A stretch of 12,906 nucleotides of DNA from an uncultured Desulfuromonadales bacterium. Its GTDB lineage: Bacteria > Desulfobacterota > Desulfuromonadia > Desulfuromonadales > Geopsychrobacteraceae. Below, piece after piece: positions 7,191 to 12,906 of this stretch (its first letter is position 1; the number at the start of each line of letters is the position of its first letter). The stretch covers positions 1 through 12,906 of the forward strand of contig CAMYNC010000105.1 in NCBI GenBank assembly GCA_947259685.1. The letters run 5' to 3'. The position numbers were made by a program, and so were the translations under genes. The notes under the pieces were generated by a model that saw only the letters and a program-made list of their open reading frames with translations, had not been told where the DNA came from and made no database searches.

Positions 7191-8117
7191 TCACTCCTTA
7201 TCAATCCGGAACAGGCTTGACTCCGGATACATGCTTTTCCAGACGAACCAGTACAGGATCAGGGGCATGATCTCTTCATCGTCGGCCGTGCGGATACTGA
7301 CCTGGTCGCTATCCGCTGTGTAGGTCACAGTCAACGTGGTTCCGCCCAGAGTATCGGCCAGAATATTTTTCTGGCGCAGCAAAGCGAGTGGGTATGCCCT
7401 GGCGCTCCCGTCCAAGGTGATGCCAGCCACCAGTGCCTTTTCTTCCTCGCCCGGTCCCGGTTTGAAAAAGGAGAGGAAGCCTTTTCGGCTTTGGTAATAG
7501 TCTGCATAAGGGTCTCGACTGTAATCGCGGCTGTAGCCAGTATTCATCGAGAGCACCTCGCTCTGGGGGTGTTGTTTGAGCCATTTCTGCCAGGTGGTCA
7601 GCGTGGACGGCAGGACCTTGAGCCTGGCGCCGGTCATCGGTCCGGTGACCGCTTCCCGGCGGACCTGCGACCAGAGCGATTCGGTCTGCCGGACGTACAT
7701 CATAACATTGGCCTTGTAGATCATGCCGGAGACGCCGAAGGTGAATTCCTTTTCGCCAACCTGCCGGGAGTACACGACTCCCGCAAACGAAAGTGGTCAC
7801 CAACTCACCAGCACTGGCGACCCGCCGAAACGGTCGTTGACAAGTTCGTGCCAGGACAGTATCCGAGTCGGGTAGGCGCGGGTAACGCCGTTCAGTTCGA
7901 CGCCAATGACCTGTTCGTCAGGGCGCATGAAATTGGCCTTGGTCGCCGCGACATACCTGGGTTCGGTCAAGGCCGGGATGCCGTCTTTGGGTGGCCCGCC
8001 CGAATGGATCTCAGCCAGAGGAATCGCATGTTGCGAAAAATCCCAGCTGGCTCCAACCGGAATGGCGGTAAAAACCAGACCGGTAAAGAGAGTCAATGTA
8101 AGTAGCTGTCTGATCAT
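7191..8117 (-). CDS. Exported DUF3179 protein with an in-frame TGA at a conserved Cys: candidate selenoprotein
   Basis: The frame from the ATG at 8117 to the TGA at 7191 gives 308 residues if the TGA at codon 107 is read through. GAGAAGG lies 7 nt before the ATG. Residues 1-23 look like a signal peptide (cleavage near VGA-SW), so the product is periplasmic. DUF3179 signatures are found on both sides of the TGA in one frame: IPALTEPRYV, VIGVELNGVTRAYPTRILSW and HELVNDRFGG before it; PL, GVVYSRQ, FTFGVSGMIY, QTESLWSQ, TGYSRDYSRDPYADYY and GSARAYPLALL after it. From memory the family reads TYCPLCGxG at the junction; here it is SW-TGA-PLSFAG, so the TGA replaces the first Cys. A hairpin at a bacterial SECIS-like distance follows. 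The second Cys is Ser109 and a usual Asp is Val142, which could indicate decay. The family's function is unknown. Without recoding, only a 106-residue fragment is made. Confidence 0.7.
7194..7199 (-). promoter_or_regulatory. Ribosome binding site of the TVP38 gene inside the end of the DUF3179 gene
   Basis: AAGGAG makes up the last two codons (Lys-Glu) of the DUF3179 frame and is followed by TGAC and the ATG at 7189. It sets the TVP38 start and links its translation to ribosomes finishing the DUF3179 gene. Confidence 0.7.
7765..7783 (-). promoter_or_regulatory. Candidate bacterial SECIS hairpin
   Basis: On the minus strand, CGGGAGT and ACTCCCG form a perfect 7-bp stem around the loop CGTGT. 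The stem starts 13 nt and the loop 20 nt after the in-frame TGA. From memory, bacterial SECIS elements have the apical loop about 16-37 nt after UGA with a G among its first two bases; in E. coli fdhF the spacing is about 18 nt. Here G is the second loop base. Such hairpins also occur by chance in GC-rich coding DNA. Confidence 0.5.
7797..7799 (-). other. In-frame TGA (codon 107 of the DUF3179 gene), possible selenocysteine codon
   Basis: The codons read AGT TGG TGA CCA CTT. The TGA is followed by C, a stop context prone to read-through and the same as in E. coli fdhF. It sits where the family has the first Cys of its CPLC motif. It is the only stop between the chosen ATG and the gene's end. 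Confidence 0.6.
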
Positions 8118-8145
8118 TGGATAACCTTCTCCACAGCCCCTGAAT

Positions 8146-9027
8146 TTATGATAATTTCGGCAATTGAATGCTCTTTGGTGCCTTCTTGGCCAAGTCATTG
8201 ATCTGTACAAAATCAATCTCCGGTTGCAGATCGAACCGCCGCTGTTCGAACAATTCAAGCTCGAAAGTTTCCTTTGCGCCATGCAATCTGTACAGCCCCT
8301 TACAGGCATGGCAGTAAATTGTGTCGCCGGCTTTTTTATCTTGAGGTACCGCGATGATCGGACCATCCATGGGACAGTTGACAAGTGGTCGGGACTCAGC
8401 ACTGTGACCAAGAATCTCGTCTATCAGTCGTTTTTCCCCAAGGGTTACAAAATGATCCACCAAAGAGGCGTCAAGCTGGCTGTTGCGAACCTCGCGCAGG
8501 CGCTCCAGGGCGCGCCCTTTGGTTATTCCATCGCGATAGGCCCGGGTGCTGGTCATCGCATCAAAACTGTCCGCGACGGCAATGATGCGCGGAAAGATAG
8601 ACAACTTTTCCGAAAGCATTCCCTCTGGATATCCCTGACCATCAATCCGTTCATGGTGATGAGTGATAGAATCAAGTATCAGCGGAGCCAACGGATGAGT
8701 GACCAATAACGTATGACCGATCCGGGCATGGCTCTTGATTTGCGCAAATTCTTCAGCGGTCAGCGGGCCGTTCTTATTGAGAATTTGGTCAGGGATGCCG
8801 ACCTTGCCGATGTCGTGGATAAATCCACCCAGACTGGCAACAAAGGTTTCTGCCTTCGACAGGCCGGCCTGATGCGCCAGAAGCTGACTGTAGCGAGCAA
8901 CGCGCCAGTTATGTCCGCCGGTATAAGCATCTCGTGCCTCAACGACTGCTCCCAGAACCAGGATCGATTTCAGCAACTCCGGGTGCAGCTCAATAGTTGG
9001 CGATTTTTTTGCGAAGACGGATAGCAA
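8146..9027 (-). CDS. HD-GYP domain protein (probable cyclic-di-GMP phosphodiesterase) with C-terminal zinc-ribbon-like tail
   Basis: The product of 293 residues has the full HD-GYP core: H39 in GGHNWRVARYS, the HD pair His71-Asp72 in HDIGKVGIPD, His100 and His105 in SHARIGH, HHE at 124-126, GQGYP at 130-134 and IAVADSFDAMTSTRAYR at about 149-165. These are the metal and substrate residues of phosphodiesterases that degrade cyclic-di-GMP, so activity is expected. There is no receiver or other recognisable sensor domain before the core. The C-terminal tail has Cys218 and a C-x2-C pair (Cys239, Cys242), like a zinc ribbon with one ligand changed (CPMD instead of CPxC); its role is unknown. The start is TTG at 9027, chosen because AGGAG lies 9 nt upstream and no in-frame ATG fits. 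It sits between the DUF547 and DUF3179 genes, an odd place for a signalling protein. Confidence 0.85.
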   Translation of the reverse strand: MLSVFAKKSPTIELHPELLKSILVLGAVVEARDAYTGGHNWRVARYSQLLAHQAGLSKAETFVASLGGFIHDIGKVGIPDQILNKNGPLTAEEFAQIKSHARIGHTLLVTHPLAPLILDSITHHHERIDGQGYPEGMLSEKLSIFPRIIAVADSFDAMTSTRAYRDGITKGRALERLREVRNSQLDASLVDHFVTLGEKRLIDEILGHSAESRPLVNCPMDGPIIAVPQDKKAGDTIYCHACKGLYRLHGAKETFELELFEQRRFDLQPEIDFVQINDLAKKAPKSIQLPKLS

Positions 9028-9036
9028 CGGATTTAA

Positions 9037-9041
9037 CTCCT
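9037..9041 (-). promoter_or_regulatory. Ribosome binding site supporting the TTG start of the HD-GYP gene
   Basis: AGGAG lies 9 nt before the TTG at 9027. No in-frame ATG is found nearby, so this site is the main support for the rare start codon. Confidence 0.6.
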
Positions 9042-9092
9042 GCGTTTGAGGGGCCTGATCTTCATCACAAAACCAACCCTGCCCGGTAAAAA

Positions 9093-9911
9093 TTATTCAT
9101 TCAGTGCCCAGTCATAGTCATAGGAAAAACGTACCTTGTTGGCCTTAAGATATTTAGCCCGATCTAACCCTGCAAACTCAAGGAGATGCTGGCGCACACC
9201 CTCTTTACTCTCGCCGAAATCCACCTGGAACCAGTCGTAGATTGAGGAGAGGATGGCTTTGTCGCCCTCGATCTTCATGCCGCGTGGATGGTTGATGTAA
9301 TCTCTGGCCGACTGGTCCAGAAGTTTTTCCAGGTTTTCGGCCGTGAACGGCTGCGCTTGCAGGTTGGGGCAGCCAAGACTGGCGCAATTCACGGCATAAT
9401 GAACCCGATTGTCCTGCCAGATCGGCCGCAGAATGCGGTGCTCGATATCGTTCAGGGAGAGTTTCTCGCCTTCGATGGTAAGCAGTTTGGCATCCCAGGG
9501 GCCGTCGTTGAACCAACCGGGAGAAATGTCGATGTCGCGGATGCTTTTGACCGGATAGGAATCAAGAATGATCTTGACGGTCAGGGCATTGTAAAGGTTG
9601 ATCCAGTAGGACTTTTGCTCCGGGCGGTTGAGTTTGGACACTGCAGTACCCTGAAGCCTGTCAAGGTAGTCCTGCAGCGTTTTTTTATCCTCAACTGTGA
9701 CCGCCACATAGCGCATCCGGTTGATCCCTGACGGGTGTTCTGTCTCCAGGTAGCGACCAAGAAGGTCGGCCCAAACGGAATGGTCAACCGTCACAGTGCT
9801 GGTCGCATCGTAAGCTTGCCAGCGTGGCCAAAGCTCCGGCTGGGGGGCTGCGCCCGCCAGAATGGGAAACACGAAGGTCAATGCGACAATAAACAGCACT
9901 ATTTTTTTCAT
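9093..9911 (-). CDS. Exported DUF547 protein
   Basis: This is a 272-residue protein with a clear signal peptide (MKKIVLFIVALTFVFPILAGA, cleavage near AGA-AP), so periplasmic. The DUF547 domain covers about residues 75-230, with KSYWINLYNALTVKIIL (100-116), LNDIEHRILRP (153-163) and NCASLGCPNL (175-184), including Cys176 and Cys181. The family's biochemical role is not established; the fold is thought to resemble cysteine-protease-like enzymes, but I cannot support a reaction. The ATG at 9911 is preferred over upstream alternatives because AGGAA lies about 7 nt before it and the signal peptide then starts the protein; a longer version would place about 36 polar residues before the signal peptide. 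The ATG overlaps the patatin gene's stop (ATGA), showing coupled translation. DUF547 proteins often occur near VTT proteins and mercuric-reductase-like flavoproteins, as here. Confidence 0.85.
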   Translation of the reverse strand: MKKIVLFIVALTFVFPILAGAAPQPELWPRWQAYDATSTVTVDHSVWADLLGRYLETEHPSGINRMRYVAVTVEDKKTLQDYLDRLQGTAVSKLNRPEQKSYWINLYNALTVKIILDSYPVKSIRDIDISPGWFNDGPWDAKLLTIEGEKLSLNDIEHRILRPIWQDNRVHYAVNCASLGCPNLQAQPFTAENLEKLLDQSARDYINHPRGMKIEGDKAILSSIYDWFQVDFGESKEGVRQHLLEFAGLDRAKYLKANKVRFSYDYDWALNE

Positions 9912-10801
9912 GACGTTTCCTGTCCGTAATCGTCCGAGTGTTCCATCCCCTGATCGTGGCCATGCAGCATCAGACATTCGAACGCTGAAAATTTCTTCAG
10001 ACCGTCCTGTTCCAGCCACTGCCGGGTCAAAGTATATCCCTCATCGATCAGCAATCCCGCTGAGTGGAAATCGAGGGGATGGGTCTTCTGCGGGCACAGG
10101 GGAGGAACCACAAAGATTTCTGCCTGTTCCTTGTGTGCTTCGAGGTCCTGCAGCAACTGCCTGGCGATGATCAGATTCAACGCATGCAGGGCGATATTCA
10201 GTGCCCCCGTCGGTGGCATGGACGGAGCGCAGGTAAATCCGGTCGGCAGAACAATCAGCCGCGTCGCTCCCAGTCTGATAGCGGTCGACACCGGCGTGTG
10301 GTTGGCCACGCCGCCATCGATCAGATAGCGCCCATCGATTTCGACCGGAGGGAAGACTCCGGGGATCGCGGCGCTGGCCTGAAGGGCTGACAGCATTTTG
10401 CCCTGGGAGAGAATGGCCTCCTCGCCACTGACAAAATCGCTGGCAATGATATGAATGGGAAGGGCCGCTTCATGGAACTCCTGATAGGGGAGCCGCTCAG
10501 CCAGAAATCTCTCGAAGGCCTTCTCGTCAAACAGGTGATTTCGTTTGCCCAAAATACCCTTGATGCCACTGACCCAGGAAAAATGAAACACATCATCCCG
10601 GTGCAGGGAACGCCAGATTTCCTCAAGTTTGGATATGCCATGGGATGACGGATCGGCAGCAAAATAGGCGGCATTGATCGCACCCACCGAAGATCCGACC
10701 AGCAGGTCCGGCCGTATGGCATTCTCGCTCAGGGCTTTGAGCATCCCAACCTGGATGGCACCGAGGCTGCCGCCCCCGGCAAAGACGAATGCGGTTTTCA
10801 T
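9908..10801 (-). CDS. Patatin-like phospholipase (RssA-type)
   Basis: This is a 297-residue patatin-fold serine hydrolase. It has the oxyanion glycine loop GGGSLGA (9-15), the nucleophile elbow GSSVG with Ser38 (36-40), and the catalytic aspartate in DGG (Asp162), giving the Ser-Asp dyad. Family members hydrolyse acyl ester bonds of phospholipids or other lipids. No signal peptide is seen, so the protein is probably cytoplasmic or peripheral on the inner membrane. The start at 10801 is supported by a strong AGGAGG 7 nt upstream. It follows the VTT/oxidoreductase gene by 32 nt and overlaps the DUF547 gene by ATGA, placing a lipid hydrolase between membrane and envelope proteins. The actual substrate is unknown. 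The final 30 residues are polar and without a recognised motif. Confidence 0.9.
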   Translation of the reverse strand: MKTAFVFAGGGSLGAIQVGMLKALSENAIRPDLLVGSSVGAINAAYFAADPSSHGISKLEEIWRSLHRDDVFHFSWVSGIKGILGKRNHLFDEKAFERFLAERLPYQEFHEAALPIHIIASDFVSGEEAILSQGKMLSALQASAAIPGVFPPVEIDGRYLIDGGVANHTPVSTAIRLGATRLIVLPTGFTCAPSMPPTGALNIALHALNLIIARQLLQDLEAHKEQAEIFVVPPLCPQKTHPLDFHSAGLLIDEGYTLTRQWLEQDGLKKFSAFECLMLHGHDQGMEHSDDYGQETS

Positions 10802-10808
10802 CGTTGTT

Positions 10809-10814
10809 CCTCCT
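10809..10814 (-). promoter_or_regulatory. Ribosome binding site of the patatin gene
   Basis: AGGAGG lies 7 nt before the ATG at 10801. This is the strongest Shine-Dalgarno sequence in the window and fixes that start within a 32-nt gap. Confidence 0.75.
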
Positions 10815-10833
10815 GCATAAGCACCTCAAGGGT

Positions 10834-12906
10834 TCAGCTCCGCCGCCAGGCGTGGAATTTTTCCGCCCAGGCCAGCAGTTTCTCCGGAACATGTGCCTTC
10901 TTCCATTCGCCTGCCGCCATCTTGTTGGCTTCGGCCAGGGTTGGATAGGGGTGGATGGTGCCGAGAATCTTGTTCAGGCCGATGCCATGTTTCATGGCCA
11001 GGATGTATTCGGCGAGCAGGTCGCCAGCATGGGTGCCGACGATGGTGACGCCAAGTATCTTGTCCTTGCCGGGCGGCGTGATGATCTTGACCCAGCCGTG
11101 CTCCTCACCTTCAGCGATCGCTCTATCAAGCTCGGCCAGTTCGAACCGAGTCACCTCGTGAGGGATGTTCTGTTGCTTGGCCTCGGCTTCATTCAGGCCG
11201 ACCCGGGCGACCTCTGGATCAGTGAACGTGGCCCATGGGATGACCCGATAGTCGACCTGGAACTTTTTGAAATCACCGAACAGGGCATTGACACTTGCGT
11301 ACCAGGCCTGGTGGCCTGCCGTGTGCGTGAATTGATAGGGGCCGGCGACATCTCCGGCGCAGAGGATGTTGGGGATGTTGGTGCGCAGGAAACCATCGGT
11401 ATCGATGGTTCCGCGCTCGCTCAAACGAACCCCGAGATCTTCCAGGCCGAAGCCATTGACGTTGGGTCGCCTCCCGACCGCGACGAGAATCCGGTCGAAG
11501 GGGACACGCACCGGTTGCCCCTGGTGCTCGCAGACAAGCAGGCTTTCGCCGTTCTCGACCACCACTTCTTTGGCCGCATGCTCGGTCAGGACTTTTACGC
11601 CTTCGGCTTCGAAACGCTGGCGAACGAAATCGGCAACCTCCGGATCTTCTCTACCCATGATCTGCGGCGCCATCTCGACCTGGGTCACCTGGGCGCCGAA
11701 GCGGGCAAACGCCTGGGTCATCTCGCATCCGATCGGTCCTCCGCCCAGCACGATCAGCCGCTGCGGCAGTACCCGCAGTTGCCAGAGATTATCGGAGGTC
11801 AGGTAGTCAACCTGATCAAGCCCCGGGATCGGCGGTAAAAACGGGGACGCTCCGGTGGCCACGATGATGCTGCGCGTCGTCAGGGTGCGGCCGCCCACCT
11901 CGACCGTGTAGGGAGACGAGATACGCGCCTCGCCCTCGATACAGTCAACGCCCAGTCCGCTATAACGCTCTATCGAGTCGTGTGGTTCGACTTTGCCCAC
12001 CACCCGCTGGACCCGCTCCATCACCTCACCGAACTCGAATTCGGTTTCGGTTTTGCGGAAACCGAATTCCTCGGCCCGCCGCCCGTAGGCGAGCAACTTC
12101 GCCGAACGGATCAGCGCCTTGCTCGGCACACAGCCGGTATTCAGACAATCTCCGCCCATCTTGTGCTTTTCGATCAGCGCAACCTTGGCTTTTACGGCCG
12201 CGGCAATGTAGCTGGAGACCAGTCCCGCCGAGCCGGCGCCAAGGACGATCAGGTTGTAATCAAAACTTTTCGGCTTCGGGAACGCCTTGAGTGATGTGCG
12301 TTTTTTCATAAAATCGACCCCCTTGCGAGCCAGAAGCGGAAAGAGGCCCAGCAATGCAAAAGAAAGCAGCACCCCGGGTGAAAGAATCCCGCCCAGACTG
12401 TTGATCTGTCCGAGTTGGGTGCCGGCGTTGATGTAAACGGCCGTGCCGGCGAGCATGCCCACCTGGCTGACCCAGTAGAAGGTCAGGGTGCGCATGGGTG
12501 TCAGCCCCATCACCAGGTTAATGACGAAAAATGGAAAAATCGGCACCAGGCGCAGGGTGAATAGATAGAACGCTCCCTCTTTTTCGACGCCACGGTTGAT
12601 GGCCGCCAGCCGATCCCGGAAGCGGTTTTGCACCCAGTCGCGCAGCAGAAAGCGGCTGACCAGAAAGGCCAGAGTCGCGCCGATGGTGCTGGCAAAGGAG
12701 ACCACGACCAGCGCAGGCAGGAAACCGAACAAAGCGCCCCCTGCAAGGGTCATAACGGCAGCTCCCGGCAGCGACAGAGCGGTCACCAGGACATAAAGGA
12801 CAAAGTAAAGGCCCAAAGTCAGCAGTCGATTGGCCGCGTAGAATTGCTGGAACTCCGTCTGACGAGCCTTGAGTTCAGCGAGGGTCAGGTAGCGCTGCAG
12901 ATCGAA
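10834..12906 (-). CDS. VTT-domain / FAD-dependent pyridine nucleotide-disulfide oxidoreductase fusion (mercuric-reductase-like), 5' end outside window
   Basis: The frame is open from the window edge (690 residues visible), so the start is missing; a TTG at 12816 is internal because the preceding 30 codons also read as family sequence. Residues about 30-195 form a VTT membrane domain (SLPGAAVMTLAGGALFGF, FTLRLVPIFPFFVINLVMG). A class I flavoprotein disulfide reductase follows: FAD motif GAGSAG (223-228), redox pair Cys254/Cys259 in GGDCLNTGC, NAD(P)H motif GGGPIGCE, second FAD motif CAGDVAG, and a C-terminal dimerisation domain with the His652/Glu659 pair in HPYPTLAE. MerA itself has C-terminal cysteines and often a heavy-metal-binding N-terminal domain; neither is seen, so mercury reduction is unlikely. 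The substrate is unknown; a membrane-linked quinone, thiol or disulfide acceptor is possible. This fusion is found in several proteobacterial groups. Confidence 0.9.
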   Translation of the reverse strand, partial: FDLQRYLTLAELKARQTEFQQFYAANRLLTLGLYFVLYVLVTALSLPGAAVMTLAGGALFGFLPALVVVSFASTIGATLAFLVSRFLLRDWVQNRFRDRLAAINRGVEKEGAFYLFTLRLVPIFPFFVINLVMGLTPMRTLTFYWVSQVGMLAGTAVYINAGTQLGQINSLGGILSPGVLLSFALLGLFPLLARKGVDFMKKRTSLKAFPKPKSFDYNLIVLGAGSAGLVSSYIAAAVKAKVALIEKHKMGGDCLNTGCVPSKALIRSAKLLAYGRRAEEFGFRKTETEFEFGEVMERVQRVVGKVEPHDSIERYSGLGVDCIEGEARISSPYTVEVGGRTLTTRSIIVATGASPFLPPIPGLDQVDYLTSDNLWQLRVLPQRLIVLGGGPIGCEMTQAFARFGAQVTQVEMAPQIMGREDPEVADFVRQRFEAEGVKVLTEHAAKEVVVENGESLLVCEHQGQPVRVPFDRILVAVGRRPNVNGFGLEDLGVRLSERGTIDTDGFLRTNIPNILCAGDVAGPYQFTHTAGHQAWYASVNALFGDFKKFQVDYRVIPWATFTDPEVARVGLNEAEAKQQNIPHEVTRFELAELDRAIAEGEEHGWVKIITPPGKDKILGVTIVGTHAGDLLAEYILAMKHGIGLNKILGTIHPYPTLAEANKMAAGEWKKAHVPEKLLAWAEKFHAWRRS

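Noticed and set aside
10789..11838. Long plus-strand open frame (349 codons) opposite the VTT/oxidoreductase gene
   Set aside because: It lies antisense to well-conserved flavoprotein motifs, shows no recognisable domain and is the kind of open frame expected opposite a GC-rich gene.
10834..12906. Calling the oxidoreductase a mercuric reductase (merA)
   Set aside because: The C-terminal vicinal cysteines and N-terminal metal-binding domain of MerA are not visible, the HPYPTLAE dyad is that of general disulfide reductases, and no mer genes are nearby.

Overview
All recognisable genes lie on the minus strand, so transcription runs from high to low coordinates. There are eleven genes with short gaps or overlaps, and no intergenic stretch longer than about 90 bases. 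I found no tRNA, rRNA, CRISPR array, insertion sequence or strong intrinsic terminator. The gene content suggests a Gram-negative, probably Desulfuromonadia/Geobacter-like bacterium: a VTT membrane domain fused to a mercuric-reductase-like flavoprotein, a periplasmic DUF547 protein, an HD-GYP protein, a membrane-anchored FadE and exported proteins with signal peptides. This placement is inference from content, not a computed result.

Region A (12906 to 6485): a VTT/FAD-disulfide oxidoreductase fusion (5' end outside the window), a patatin-like lipase, an exported DUF547 protein (ATGA overlap with the lipase), an HD-GYP protein, an exported DUF3179 protein and a stand-alone TVP38/VTT membrane protein. 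The DUF3179 frame contains one TGA exactly where the family has a conserved Cys. It is followed by a 7-bp hairpin whose loop begins 20 nt after the TGA. This is the best candidate in the window for something unusual: a selenocysteine-containing DUF3179 protein.

Region B (6429 to 4089): the N-terminal quarter of an inner-membrane acyl-CoA dehydrogenase (FadE) that stops abruptly, then a membrane-anchored FMN/[3Fe-4S] glutamate-synthase-like protein without the glutaminase domain.

Region C (4000 to 1): a ThDP-dependent acetolactate-synthase-type enzyme, an aldehyde dehydrogenase overlapping it by ATGA but broken by an in-frame TAA, and the N-terminal 285 residues of a sodium:solute symporter cut by the window edge. 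This looks like a small catabolic unit: uptake, ThDP carboligation or decarboxylation, aldehyde oxidation.

Two genes (fadE, the aldehyde dehydrogenase) are damaged by ordinary means, and a third (DUF3179) has a TGA that can be read as either damage or recoding. Sequence error, local gene decay and genuine UGA recoding therefore all have to be weighed.
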